Assembly (NCBI RefSeq): GCF_042675745.1 | Contig: NZ_JBHTJM010000008.1 | Location: forward strand, 1 to 64,000 | Source of the DNA: Pseudofulvibacter geojedonensis | GTDB lineage: Bacteria > Bacteroidota > Bacteroidia > Flavobacteriales > Flavobacteriaceae | DNA: 64,000 nt | Direction: 5' to 3' | Shown: piece by piece, positions 42,125 through 51,360 of the stretch | Position numbering within the stretch: the stretch's first letter is position 1 | Layout: each line of letters starts with the position of its first letter | Position numbers and translations under genes: made by a program | Notes under the pieces: generated by a model | The model's input: only the letters and a program-made list of their open reading frames with translations | The model's database searches: none | What the model was told of the DNA's origin: nothing

Positions 42125-43882
42125 TTAATTTTCTTTTTCAGCAAGTTGTTTTTCGTATAAATCTTTGTAATGTCCTTCTATATTCACTAACTCTTGATGT
42201 GTACCACTTTGAATTATGCTACCTTTCTCTAATACAATAATTTGGTCTGCATTCTTTGCAGAAGAAATTCTATGACTTACAATAATGGTAGTTGCATTAT
42301 GAGTAACTCTATTAAGGTTACTTAAAATAAGTTCTTCAGTTTCTGTATCTACAGCAGATAGGCAATCGTCTAATAATAATATTTCGGGATTTTTTATTAA
42401 GGCTCTGGCTATAGATACTCTTTGCTTTTGGCCGCCTGAAAGAGTAATACCTCTTTCTCCTAAAACCGTTTGATATTTATTTTTGAAACCTAAAATATTA
42501 TCGTGTACTACCGCATCTTTTGCAGCTTGAATCACCATTTGTTTATCTGGGTTTTCAATGCCAAAGCCAATATTATTATAAATAGTATCCGAAAATAAAA
42601 ACGGATCTTGTGGTACAGTGGCTATATTAGACCGCAAGAGGTTTAAATTGTGTTGGTTAATTGGTTTACCTCCAATTAATAACTCTCCAGAATTAATGTT
42701 ATACAATCTTGAAACCAGTTGTAACAAGGTAGATTTTCCAGAACCTGTTTTACCAATCACTGCTAAAGTTTTTCCCTTTTCTAATTTGAAAGAAACATTT
42801 TTCAATGCAGTTATTTGGGTATCTGGATAAGTAAAGCTTACATTGTTAAAAACGATATCAGACTCAAATGGGTAAGTACTGTTGTTTTCATTTTTAATTT
42901 CAGGAGTTACTTTTAAAAATTCATTGATTCTTTTTTGAGAAGCTTCAGCTTGTTGAATAATAGAAGTTACCCATCCTACTGTTGCAACAGGCCATGTAAG
43001 CATGTTAACATATAAAATAAATTCTATTAAGGTTCCAATATCTTGTATGTGTCCTTCTATATATTGTTGTCCACCTATGTAAATTACCAATATATTACTT
43101 AAACCTATTAATAAAATCATAAACGGGAAAAACCAAGCTTGTACTCTTACCAAGCTCATGTTTTTATCTTTACTATCATTAGATAAGGTTGTAAACTTAG
43201 AACTTACATTTTGTTCTAATCCATAAGCTTTAATTACAGATATACCAGAAAATGACTCTTGAGTAAAAATAGTTAATTTAGAAAGGTATTGCTGTACAAT
43301 GGTACTTCTTATATGAATTTCTTTACTTAATTTATAAATAGCTATAGATAAAACTGGCAGAGGTAATAAAGTATACATAGCAAGTTTAGGAGCAGTACTA
43401 ACCATAAGAGGAATAACTATTGCAAATAAAGTAATGGTATTGATACTATACATTAAAGCTGGACCAAAATACATACGAACCTTACCCACATCCTCACTAA
43501 TACGATTCATTAAATCTCCAATTCTATTTTGCTTATAGAAAGACAATGAAAGTTTTTGGTAGTGCTGATACACTTCATTTTTTAAATCAAATTCTATTAG
43601 CCTAGACATGACAATAAGCGTCTGTCTCATTAAAAAAGTAAAGAAAGCACCAATTAAGCTAACGCCAATAATAAGCATAATATAATACAGTAATTCATTT
43701 TTTAAAGTAGCTATATCGTTTGATTCGGTTTCAATGTATGTTTCAATAATAGCTATAGCATCTCCTAAAAATTTAGGAGTGAAAACTAAAAATATTCGAG
43801 CTATTACGGTAATTAATAAACCAATAAATAAGCGGTACTTATGTTTTAAAAAATAACGATTAAGGTATTTAAGTTCTTTCAT
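42125..43882 (-). CDS. ABC exporter, fused membrane and ATPase domains
   Basis: A 585-residue half-transporter of the MsbA/MDR type. Six membrane helices (about 1-310) precede the nucleotide-binding domain: Walker A GKTGSGKST near 370, signature LSGGQKQR near 475 and Walker B ILLLDD followed by the H-loop SHRIS. It works as a dimer to export lipids or hydrophobic compounds; the substrate is unknown. It is divergent from the amino-acid dehydrogenase. Confidence 0.93.
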   Translation of the reverse strand: MKELKYLNRYFLKHKYRLFIGLLITVIARIFLVFTPKFLGDAIAIIETYIETESNDIATLKNELLYYIMLIIGVSLIGAFFTFLMRQTLIVMSRLIEFDLKNEVYQHYQKLSLSFYKQNRIGDLMNRISEDVGKVRMYFGPALMYSINTITLFAIVIPLMVSTAPKLAMYTLLPLPVLSIAIYKLSKEIHIRSTIVQQYLSKLTIFTQESFSGISVIKAYGLEQNVSSKFTTLSNDSKDKNMSLVRVQAWFFPFMILLIGLSNILVIYIGGQQYIEGHIQDIGTLIEFILYVNMLTWPVATVGWVTSIIQQAEASQKRINEFLKVTPEIKNENNSTYPFESDIVFNNVSFTYPDTQITALKNVSFKLEKGKTLAVIGKTGSGKSTLLQLVSRLYNINSGELLIGGKPINQHNLNLLRSNIATVPQDPFLFSDTIYNNIGFGIENPDKQMVIQAAKDAVVHDNILGFKNKYQTVLGERGITLSGGQKQRVSIARALIKNPEILLLDDCLSAVDTETEELILSNLNRVTHNATTIIVSHRISSAKNADQIIVLEKGSIIQSGTHQELVNIEGHYKDLYEKQLAEKEN

Positions 43883-43919
43883 TTAATATGAGCTCATCGC
43901 AGAGCTTTTTTGTTGATAA

Positions 43920-43961
43920 TTATTCATTTTATAAAGCATTTTTTTGTTTAAAAATGAATAA
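43920..43961. promoter_or_regulatory. Inverted repeat around the -33 of the dehydrogenase promoter
   Basis: TTATTCATTTT (43920-43930) and its exact complement (43951-43961) frame a TTTG at 43943-43946, which is 20 bp ahead of TAATTTCG at 43967-43974. The arrangement looks like an operator covering the -33 region. Confidence 0.5.
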
Positions 43962-43966
43962 TCGTG

Positions 43967-43974
43967 TAATTTCG
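43967..43974 (+). promoter_or_regulatory. Probable -7 element of the dehydrogenase gene
   Basis: TAATTTCG, one mismatch from TAnnTTTG, with a TTTG 20 bp upstream. The leader then contains a 7-bp hairpin (43989-44006). Confidence 0.5.
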
Positions 43975-44032
43975 CACTCCTAATTTGAGAGATTTATAAA
44001 AATCTCGGTATTAATTAAAAACAATATAACTA

Positions 44033-45136
44033 ATGACATCTGAAATAATTAACAGTAAAGATTTACCAAAAGTTGACCCCGTTTTTGGACAGTTATCTTT
44101 TGATAATCATGAGCAAATTGTTTTCTGTAACGACAAAGATACCGGATTAAAAGCAATTATTGGTATACATAACACAGTTTTAGGACCTGCCTTAGGAGGA
44201 ACTAGAATGTGGCAATATAATAATGAGTGGGAAGCGTTGAATGACGTTTTGCGCTTGTCTAGAGGAATGACTTTTAAATCTGCTGTTGCCGGTTTAAACC
44301 TTGGAGGAGGAAAAGCGGTTATTATAGGTAACGCTAAAACTCAAAAGACTCCTGAGTTAATGAAAAAATTCGGTGAGTTTGTACATTCTCTAAGTGGAAA
44401 GTATATTACAGCAGAAGATGTTGGAATGGAAACTTCAGACATGGATTTAGTTAGAGATGTAACACCTTATGTTACAGGTATTTCTGAAAGCAGAGGAGGA
44501 GCAGGAAATCCATCACCTATTACGGCTTATGGAGTTTTTATGGGAATGAAAGCTGCTGCAAAGCAAAAATATGGATCTGATGTTTTAGAAGATAAAAGAG
44601 TAATTGTTCAAGGAATTGGACACGTAGGAGAATCTCTTGTAGAGCATTTAACTAATGAAGGTGCTAAAGTTGTTATTGCAGACATTAACCAAGAGCGTTT
44701 AGAAGCGGTTAGTAAAAAATATGGTGCTACTATATTTACAGGTGATAACTTATATGGTTTAGATGCAGATATTTATGCTCCATGTGCATTGGGTGCAACA
44801 GTAAATGATGCAACAATAAACCAGTTAAAGGTAGATATTATTGCTGGAGCAGCTAATAACCAATTAGCTAACGAAGTAGTTCACGGAAATATGTTACAAG
44901 AAAAGGGTATCTTATATGCTCCAGATTTTGTTGTAAATGCAGGAGGTATTATAAATGTTTATGCAGAGTTAGAAGGATATGGTAAAACAGAAATCATGCG
45001 TAAAACAGAAAATATCTACAATACAACCCTAGAGATATTTAATTTAGCAGATTCTAAAGGTATTACTACTCATGCTGCTTCTTTAGAAGTAGCAAAAGCT
45101 AGAATTGAAACTAGAAAAAAAGAAAACCAGCAGTAG
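44033..45136 (+). CDS. Leu/Glu/Phe/Val dehydrogenase family enzyme
   Basis: A 367-residue NAD-dependent amino-acid dehydrogenase. The N-terminal catalytic domain has GPALGGTRMW and the Lys site GMTFKSAVAGLNLGGGKA; the C-terminal Rossmann domain has the nucleotide motif VQGIGHVGESL followed by the acidic ADIN. The length and motif spacing resemble leucine/valine dehydrogenases (about 364 residues) more than the longer glutamate dehydrogenases. It would deaminate branched-chain amino acids to 2-oxo acids. Promoter with a flanking inverted repeat. Confidence 0.88.
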   Translation: MTSEIINSKDLPKVDPVFGQLSFDNHEQIVFCNDKDTGLKAIIGIHNTVLGPALGGTRMWQYNNEWEALNDVLRLSRGMTFKSAVAGLNLGGGKAVIIGNAKTQKTPELMKKFGEFVHSLSGKYITAEDVGMETSDMDLVRDVTPYVTGISESRGGAGNPSPITAYGVFMGMKAAAKQKYGSDVLEDKRVIVQGIGHVGESLVEHLTNEGAKVVIADINQERLEAVSKKYGATIFTGDNLYGLDADIYAPCALGATVNDATINQLKVDIIAGAANNQLANEVVHGNMLQEKGILYAPDFVVNAGGIINVYAELEGYGKTEIMRKTENIYNTTLEIFNLADSKGITTHAASLEVAKARIETRKKENQQ

Positions 45137-45155
45137 GTTTTAGATTATAATATAG

Positions 45156-45163
45156 TATTTTTG
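45156..45163 (+). promoter_or_regulatory. -7 promoter element of nusB
   Basis: Exact TAnnTTTG (TATTTTTG), 20 bp after the dehydrogenase stop codon and directly abutting the hairpin at 45164. Confidence 0.65.
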
Positions 45164-45196
45164 CAAAGCGAAAGGATGTTCCTTTCGCTTTGTTTC
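45164..45196 (+). terminator. Terminator hairpin at the 5' end of the nusB transcript
   Basis: A perfect 13-bp stem (45164-45176 with 45180-45192), loop TGT, followed by a short T-rich run. It should stop dehydrogenase transcription, and because it starts right after the nusB -7 element most of it would also lie at the very 5' end of the nusB message. Confidence 0.75.
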
Positions 45197-45214
45197 TATA
45201 AAAAGTTCTTATCC

Positions 45215-46147
45215 ATGTTAAACAGAAGACATATTCGTAAAAAAGTAATGCAAAGTCTTTTTGAATTACAATTAACTAATAGTCAGAATTTAGATCCAGC
45301 ATATAAAAAGCTAAACGATAGCTTACAAAATGTACATAATTTATATGCTTTACAGTTACAGTTATTTACAGTAATCTTACAAAAGGCCCAGAAACTAAAC
45401 AAAGCTTCTCAAGAAACATTATTATCTGCTAATAAAAGCGACAAGGCGGTTCGACTAGTGAACAATATGTTCTTTAATCATATTAACTCTAGTCAGGAGT
45501 TAGCAATGTTTATAGAAAATAATAAGTTAGCTAATTGGGAGTTAGATGATGAATATGCGAGCTTGTTTTTAAATGAAATTTTAAGTTCTGAGTTTTATCA
45601 AAAATATACTCAAGAGTCGAGTTCATTCGAAAAGGATAGAGAATTAATTTTATTTGTATTCAAGAAAATTATAGCACCTAACGATAAGTTGTATTCTTAT
45701 TATGAAGATTCATGCATTAGCTGGGTAGACGATTTACCAATTGTAAATACAGTTATACTTAAGCAATTAAAAAAGATGAATATTGCCGAGCCATTAGAAA
45801 TGGTTAAGCTGTATAAAGATGCAGAAGATAAAATGTTTGCAAGAACTTTATTAAATAAAGTGTATTTAAACGATGATGAGTTGGCTAAATATGTAGATGA
45901 AAAAACACCAAAATGGGATGCAGATAGAATAGCTACAATAGATGCTATTTTAATGAAAATGGCCATTTGTGAATTTTTAAAATTCCCATCTATCCCCGTA
46001 AAAGTAACTATTAATGAATATTTAGAAATAGCTAAAGAATATTCAACAAAGAAAAGTAGTGTATTTATAAATGGTATTTTAGATAGTTTATCTAAAGATT
46101 TTAAGGAAGCAAATAAACTTCAAAAAATGGGTAGAGGCTTGATGTAA
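45215..46147 (+). CDS. nusB: Transcription antitermination factor NusB
   Basis: A 310-residue NusB, more than twice the E. coli length (139). The first 20 residues (MLNRRHIRKKVMQSLFELQ) and the C-terminal helices (RIATIDAILMKMAICEFL then IPVKVTINEYLEIAKEYS) are NusB-like; the long helical insertion between is typical for Bacteroidota. It acts in rRNA antitermination with NusE. I chose the ATG at 45215; the frame is open to a TTG at 45161 but that part includes the promoter. Followed by DUF1573 after 57 bp. Confidence 0.9.
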   Translation: MLNRRHIRKKVMQSLFELQLTNSQNLDPAYKKLNDSLQNVHNLYALQLQLFTVILQKAQKLNKASQETLLSANKSDKAVRLVNNMFFNHINSSQELAMFIENNKLANWELDDEYASLFLNEILSSEFYQKYTQESSSFEKDRELILFVFKKIIAPNDKLYSYYEDSCISWVDDLPIVNTVILKQLKKMNIAEPLEMVKLYKDAEDKMFARTLLNKVYLNDDELAKYVDEKTPKWDADRIATIDAILMKMAICEFLKFPSIPVKVTINEYLEIAKEYSTKKSSVFINGILDSLSKDFKEANKLQKMGRGLM

Positions 46148-46161
46148 TACACAGAAATTAG

Positions 46162-46169
46162 TACATTTA
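46162..46169 (+). promoter_or_regulatory. Probable -7 element (TACATTTA)
   Basis: One mismatch from TAnnTTTG, 35 nt before the DUF1573 start. Suggests that this gene and yajC have their own promoter. Confidence 0.5.
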
Positions 46170-46204
46170 CGACACTTTAAAATAAATTATTTAAAAATAG
46201 CGAT

Positions 46205-46714
46205 ATGAAAAGAATAAAAATGTTAGCCTTAACGGCTATATGTGGATTAGCATTAGTATCATGTAAGCAAGAAAATGCTGCAGCTAAAATTGACGAAGCG
46301 AATATTTCTGCTGCTGCTGAAAGAGATGCAAATTCAGGAAAGTTTCCGGTAATGACTTTTGATAAAGTTGAGCATGATTTTGGAACTATTAAGCAAGGAG
46401 ATCAAGTAGAAACTACTTTTAATTTTAAAAACACAGGAGAGAAGCCATTAGTAATAGTTGGTATTAAAGGATCTTGTGGATGTACTATCCCTAATGATTG
46501 GCCAAGAGAAGCAATTGCTCCAGGTGGTGAAGGAAAGTTTTCTGTTAAATTCAACTCTAGAGGAAAGAAAAATTTAGCACAACAAACTGTAACCATTACT
46601 GCTAACACTGAAAAAGGAAGAGAAACTGTTAAAATCAAAGCTATGGTAGAAGTGCCAGAAGCAGATGTAACTTTAGCAAAACCAGTTGCAAAAACTCCAG
46701 CGGTAACTAAATAA
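46205..46714 (+). CDS. DUF1573 lipoprotein
   Basis: A 169-residue lipoprotein: the lipobox Cys is near residue 20 (LALVSC). The mature domain is the DUF1573 Ig-like fold with HDFGTIKQGDQVETTFNFKN and the GSCGCTIP motif. Families of this type are common periplasmic proteins in Bacteroidota with no proven function. It is 6 bp upstream of yajC and in its operon. Confidence 0.9.
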   Translation: MKRIKMLALTAICGLALVSCKQENAAAKIDEANISAAAERDANSGKFPVMTFDKVEHDFGTIKQGDQVETTFNFKNTGEKPLVIVGIKGSCGCTIPNDWPREAIAPGGEGKFSVKFNSRGKKNLAQQTVTITANTEKGRETVKIKAMVEVPEADVTLAKPVAKTPAVTK

Positions 46715-46720
46715 TAATAT

Positions 46721-47008
46721 ATGCAAGAATTTTTACAGTCGATGGGATCTATGGCTCCTATGTTATTGTTATTTGTAGTAGCGTACTTATTTTTTATAAG
46801 ACCTCAAGTTAAAAAACAAAAACAAGAGGTTAATTTTACTAAAGAAGTAAAAAAAGGAGATAAAGTAGTTACTAAAAGTGGTATGCACGGTAAAATAGTA
46901 GAAATAAATGACACCGATAACACTTGTGTTATAGAAACAAGTGCTGGTAAAATTAAGTTTGAACGTACCGCATTATCTTTAGAATTAAGTAACAAACTTA
47001 AAAAGTAA
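46721..47008 (+). CDS. yajC: Preprotein translocase subunit YajC
   Basis: A 95-residue single-span inner-membrane protein. The helix ends in YLFFIRPQVKKQK, which is the hallmark of YajC, followed by a small beta domain (GDKVVTKSGMHGKIVEI). It associates with SecDF and assists protein export. It is tightly linked to the DUF1573 gene and ended by a terminator. Confidence 0.95.
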   Translation: MQEFLQSMGSMAPMLLLFVVAYLFFIRPQVKKQKQEVNFTKEVKKGDKVVTKSGMHGKIVEINDTDNTCVIETSAGKIKFERTALSLELSNKLKK

Positions 47009-47028
47009 TTGTTTTTACTTTTCAATAT

Positions 47029-47057
47029 TAAAAGCAGCTTATAAAGCTGCTTTTTTT
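47029..47057 (+). terminator. Intrinsic terminator after yajC
   Basis: A 10-bp stem (47031-47040 with 47044-47053), loop ATA, followed by seven T. Confidence 0.88.
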
Positions 47058-47120
47058 GTTTCTACAGGAACTTAAATATTAAGCTATGTAAAAAAAATAA
47101 CTGATTTAATTAAACTTTAG

Positions 47121-47128
47121 TAACTTTG
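47121..47128 (+). promoter_or_regulatory. -7 promoter element of the metal-efflux cluster
   Basis: Exact TAnnTTTG (TAACTTTG), 9 nt before the start of the HYC_CC_PP gene. Confidence 0.65.
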
Positions 47129-47137
47129 TATAGCTTT

Positions 47138-47551
47138 ATGAAACAAGTGTTGAATAAAATATGGTCACTATTTATGGCTTTTGTAGTTTTATTTTCTACA
47201 ATGTCATTAACTGTTGATATGCATTATTGTGGCAATACTTTAGTAGATACAGCTATATTTAAAAAAGCTAAGGGATGTGGGATGGATATGGAATCACCTC
47301 AAACTGAAGGTTGCTCTATTTCTAAAAAAAGTTGCTGCGATGATAAGCAGATTACAATTAAAGGTCAAGACGAGCTAAAGCAATCTGTTGATACTATTAC
47401 TTTTGAAAAGCAATTATTCTTAGCTTCTTTTATTTATACTTACATTCATTTATTTACAGAAGTAGATAAGAATGTTAATATTATTCAAGAATATAAACCT
47501 CCTTTGGTCGTCAGGCAGATATACAAGCTTGATGAGACTTACCTAATTTGA
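47138..47551 (+). CDS. HYC_CC_PP family protein
   Basis: A 137-residue exported protein of the Bacteroidota HYC_CC_PP family, named for its conserved MHYCG, CC and PP motifs, all present here (MHYCGN near 29, KSCCDD near 68, YKPPLVVRQIY near the end). It has an N-terminal signal or anchor helix. The Cys/His pattern and regular placement before Cus-type efflux genes suggest copper or other metal binding. The ATG at 47138 is preferred to a TTG at 47126, which lies inside the promoter element. Confidence 0.85.
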   Translation: MKQVLNKIWSLFMAFVVLFSTMSLTVDMHYCGNTLVDTAIFKKAKGCGMDMESPQTEGCSISKKSCCDDKQITIKGQDELKQSVDTITFEKQLFLASFIYTYIHLFTEVDKNVNIIQEYKPPLVVRQIYKLDETYLI

Positions 47552-47657
47552 TTTTTAAACAATAGACTTTGTTATCCAGTGGCTTTATGTCGTGTGGATA
47601 ATTTGTTGTATTTGGTGTTTTTTAACACCTATGTCTAATTGTTTAATTATCAAAACT

Positions 47658-50600
47658 ATGCTAAATAAAAGCATTAAATTTTTAATAGAAAATAAGCTTG
47701 TTGCTGTATTGCTTCTTATTCTTTTTATAGGATGGGGAACAGTAAATGCACCTTTTAATTGGGACACTGGGTTCTTACCAACTAATCCTGTTGCTGTAGA
47801 TGCTATTCCTGATATTGGTGAAAATCAACAAATAGTATTTACAAAATGGGAAGGTCGCTCACCGCAAGATATAGAAGATCAAATTACCTACCCATTAACA
47901 ACATCTTTATTAGGAATTTCGGGTGTAAAGACCATTCGAAGTTCGTCTATGTTTGGATTTTCAAGTATCTATATCATTTTTGAAGAAGATGTTGATTTCT
48001 ATTGGAGTCGAAGCCGAATCCTTGAAAAGCTAAACTCATTACCAAGCAATTTATTACCCGAGAATGTTAATCCATCTTTAGGACCAGATGCCACCGGATT
48101 AGGGCAAATATTTTGGTATACCTTAGAAGGTAGAGATGAACAAGGAAACGTTACGGGTGGTTGGGATTTGCATGAATTAAGAAGTATTCAAGACTATTAC
48201 GTAAAGTATGCTTTGTCTTCTGCAAATGGCGTTTCTGAAGTAGCTTCTATTGGTGGATATGTTCAGGAATACCAAGTTGATGTTAACCCAGAGCTAATGC
48301 GTCAATACAATATTGGTCTACACAATATTGTAAAGGCTGTTAAAGAAAGTAACAAGGACATTGGAGCGCAAACCATAGAGATTAATCAAGCCGAATATTT
48401 GGTAAGAGGTTTGGGGTATATCAAGTCAATTTCAGATATAGAAAATGCTGTAGTAACTTCTGAAGATTTCACGGCTATCAAAATAAAGGACATTGCAAAT
48501 GTATCACTTGCACCAAAAGCAAGACGTGGTATTTTAGACAAGGAAGGTGCAGAAGTTGTTGGTGGTGTTGTAGTATCGAGATATGGAGCTAACCCTTTGG
48601 AAGTCATAAACAATGTAAAAGCTAAGATTAACGATATTAGTGCTGGATTGCCTTCAAAAGAATTCAAAGATGGTACAACATCACAACTTACAATAGTTCC
48701 ATTCTACGACAGAACAGAACTAATTAAGGAAACATTAGGAACGCTTAATGAAGCATTGACTTTAGAAATTTTAATTACCATTTTGGTAATAATCATAATG
48801 GTATTTAATTTACGTGCTTCGGTCTTAATTTCAGGCTTACTTCCTGTAGCTGTGTTAATGGTATTTATAGCTATGAAGTTCTTTGGAGTAGATGCTAATA
48901 TTGTTGCTCTTTCAGGCATTGCTATAGCCATTGGAACAATGGTAGATGTTGGTGTTATCCTTTCGGAAAACATTATAAGACATTTAGATGACAATGAGGA
49001 GAAGTTATCAATTAATACAGTGGTTTACAATGCTACATCAGAAGTTTCAGGTGCAATTATCACAGCAGTTTTAACAACTATCATCAGTTTTTTACCTGTA
49101 TTTACAATGATTGGTGCCGAAGGAAAACTATTTAGACCATTGGCATTTACAAAAACCTTTGCACTTGTAGCATCTATATTGGTAGCGTTGTTTTTAATTC
49201 CACCATTTGCGGCCTATCTATTTAAAAAGAAAAATATTAAACAAAGCTTTAATTATGCTTTAAATGGACTTGTAGTTCTATTAGGAATAACTGCTGTCAT
49301 TTTTGGTTATTGGCTTGGTATAATTCTAATTGCCTTTGGAGTTACATCCATATTAAAACTTCAGAATACAATAAAAGAACAACAGACCAATCTTATCAAT
49401 ATCATTATTTCAGCTTTAGCTATAGTATTCCTATTGGCTGAATATTGGAGACCTTTAGGTGTCGATAAAAGTATTTTCTTGAACTTGATTTTTGTTGGTA
49501 TTATTTGTTTTGGATTATTGGGAGTATTTACTGTATTTAGAAAATATTACACGCGTATTTTACATTGGGCTTTAGCTTATAAACTGTTATTCCTATCTAT
49601 TCCAACAGCTATTGTTATTTGTGGGTTCTTAATAATGAAGAATACAGGCAAGGAATTTATGCCATCATTAAACGAAGGCTCATTTCTTTTAATGCCAACA
49701 TCATTACCACATTCAGGGGTTGATGAAAATAAGCGTGTTCTTCAACAATTAGATATGGCAGTAGCTAGTATCCCAGAGATTGAAACCGTAGTAGGAAAGG
49801 CTGGTCGTGTAGAATCTTCGTTAGATCCAGCACCTTTATCCATGTATGAAAACTTAATTCAGTATAAACCTGAATACATGTTGAATGATAATGGAGAACG
49901 CCAACGCTATAAAGTGAATGAGGATGGTTTGTTTGAGTTGAAAAATGGTTCTTTTATAGCAAATCCGAATAACTCCAAAAATGTCACCTTGAGTGGAGTC
50001 GAAAGGTCTCGATTAATAGAAGATGATGATGGAGAGTTTTACAGAAATTGGCGACCAGAAATCAAATCAGCAGACGATATATGGCAAGAAATTGTTAGAG
50101 TAACCAAATTACCAGGGGTTACTTCAGCACCTAAATTGCAACCAATTGAAACCAGATTGGTAATGCTTCAAACGGGAATGCGTGCACCAATGGGAATTAA
50201 AGTGAAAGGGCAAGATTTAAAACAGATTGAAGCTTTTGGGGTTGAGTTAGAAAGCATTTTAAAACAAGTTGAAGGTGTTAAGAAGGAGGCTGTTTTTGCT
50301 GATAGAATTGTAGGAAAACCTTATCTATTAATTGATATTGACAGAGATAAGATAGGGCGTTATGGTATTTCAATTCAAGATGTGCAAGATGTCCTAAAGG
50401 TAGCTGTTGGTGGTATGGAAATAACACAAACTGTTGAAGGTCGAGAGCGTTATGGTGTTAGAGTACGTTATCCGAGGGAGTTAAGAGCAAATCCAACCGA
50501 TTTAGAGAACATTTATGTTCCTGTAGCTAAAGGAAGCTTTATTCCTTTAAGTGAATTGGCAACTATAAAATATGAACAAGGCGCACACGTTATTAAAAGT

Positions 50601-51359
50601 GAAGATACCTTCTTAATTGGGTATGTTCTATTTGATAAGCTGAATGATTATGCTGAGGTAAGTGTTGTTGAAAATGCCCAAGATTTAATACAGTCTAAAA
50701 TTGATTCAGGTGAATTGGTTGTTCCTAGAGGTATTAACTATCAGTTTACAGGAACGTATGAAAATCAACTTCGAGCAGAAAAGACACTATCTGTAGTTGT
50801 ACCATTAGCTTTAATGATCATCTTTTTAATCTTGTACTTTCAATTCCGTTCAGTAGCTACTTCATTAATGGTATTTACAGGAATAGCTGTAGCCTTTGCA
50901 GGAGGATTTTTAATGATATGGTTATACGGCCAAGATTGGTTCTTGAATATTAACTTCTTTGGTGAGAACCTACGAGATTTATTCCAAATGCACCCAATTA
51001 ATTTAAGTGTAGCAGTTTGGGTTGGATTTATAGCCTTATTCGGAATTGCTACCGATGATGGTGTTGTTATGGCAACTTATTTAACACAAACATTCGACAG
51101 AAATGCACCCAAAACAAAACAAGAAGTCAGAGCATCGGTTGTTGAAGCAGGTACAAAACGAATTCGTCCTTGTTTAATGACCACGGCAACAACCATATTA
51201 GCATTATTACCAGTTTTGACATCATCAGGAAGAGGAAGTGATATAATGATACCAATGGCAATTCCAAGTTTTGGAGGTATGTTAATTGCATTAATCACAC
51301 TGTTTGTTGTGCCTGTTTTGTACAGCTGGAAACAAGAATTAAAACTTAAAAAGAATTAA
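47658..51359 (+). CDS. cusA: CusA/CzcA-type heavy-metal efflux RND pump
   Basis: A 1233-residue inner-membrane RND transporter driving metal ions (copper/silver or zinc/cobalt type) out through a tripartite system. Two periplasmic porter halves and twelve core helices are recognisable, with the pump motif LSGIAIAIGTMVDVGVIL. It is longer than CusA of E. coli (1047) because of an extra hydrophobic segment near residues 530-640, which is usual in Bacteroidota. I chose the ATG at 47658 over frame openings up to 47592. The tolC gene follows 1 bp after the stop. Confidence 0.92.
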   Translation: MLNKSIKFLIENKLVAVLLLILFIGWGTVNAPFNWDTGFLPTNPVAVDAIPDIGENQQIVFTKWEGRSPQDIEDQITYPLTTSLLGISGVKTIRSSSMFGFSSIYIIFEEDVDFYWSRSRILEKLNSLPSNLLPENVNPSLGPDATGLGQIFWYTLEGRDEQGNVTGGWDLHELRSIQDYYVKYALSSANGVSEVASIGGYVQEYQVDVNPELMRQYNIGLHNIVKAVKESNKDIGAQTIEINQAEYLVRGLGYIKSISDIENAVVTSEDFTAIKIKDIANVSLAPKARRGILDKEGAEVVGGVVVSRYGANPLEVINNVKAKINDISAGLPSKEFKDGTTSQLTIVPFYDRTELIKETLGTLNEALTLEILITILVIIIMVFNLRASVLISGLLPVAVLMVFIAMKFFGVDANIVALSGIAIAIGTMVDVGVILSENIIRHLDDNEEKLSINTVVYNATSEVSGAIITAVLTTIISFLPVFTMIGAEGKLFRPLAFTKTFALVASILVALFLIPPFAAYLFKKKNIKQSFNYALNGLVVLLGITAVIFGYWLGIILIAFGVTSILKLQNTIKEQQTNLINIIISALAIVFLLAEYWRPLGVDKSIFLNLIFVGIICFGLLGVFTVFRKYYTRILHWALAYKLLFLSIPTAIVICGFLIMKNTGKEFMPSLNEGSFLLMPTSLPHSGVDENKRVLQQLDMAVASIPEIETVVGKAGRVESSLDPAPLSMYENLIQYKPEYMLNDNGERQRYKVNEDGLFELKNGSFIANPNNSKNVTLSGVERSRLIEDDDGEFYRNWRPEIKSADDIWQEIVRVTKLPGVTSAPKLQPIETRLVMLQTGMRAPMGIKVKGQDLKQIEAFGVELESILKQVEGVKKEAVFADRIVGKPYLLIDIDRDKIGRYGISIQDVQDVLKVAVGGMEITQTVEGRERYGVRVRYPRELRANPTDLENIYVPVAKGSFIPLSELATIKYEQGAHVIKSEDTFLIGYVLFDKLNDYAEVSVVENAQDLIQSKIDSGELVVPRGINYQFTGTYENQLRAEKTLSVVVPLALMIIFLILYFQFRSVATSLMVFTGIAVAFAGGFLMIWLYGQDWFLNINFFGENLRDLFQMHPINLSVAVWVGFIALFGIATDDGVVMATYLTQTFDRNAPKTKQEVRASVVEAGTKRIRPCLMTTATTILALLPVLTSSGRGSDIMIPMAIPSFGGMLIALITLFVVPVLYSWKQELKLKKN

Positions 51360-51360
51360 G

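Noticed and set aside
47592..47657. Upstream extension of cusA
   Set aside because: The extra 22 residues have no RND character and include a GGTGTT/AACACC hairpin; the ATG at 47658 begins the conserved first helix.
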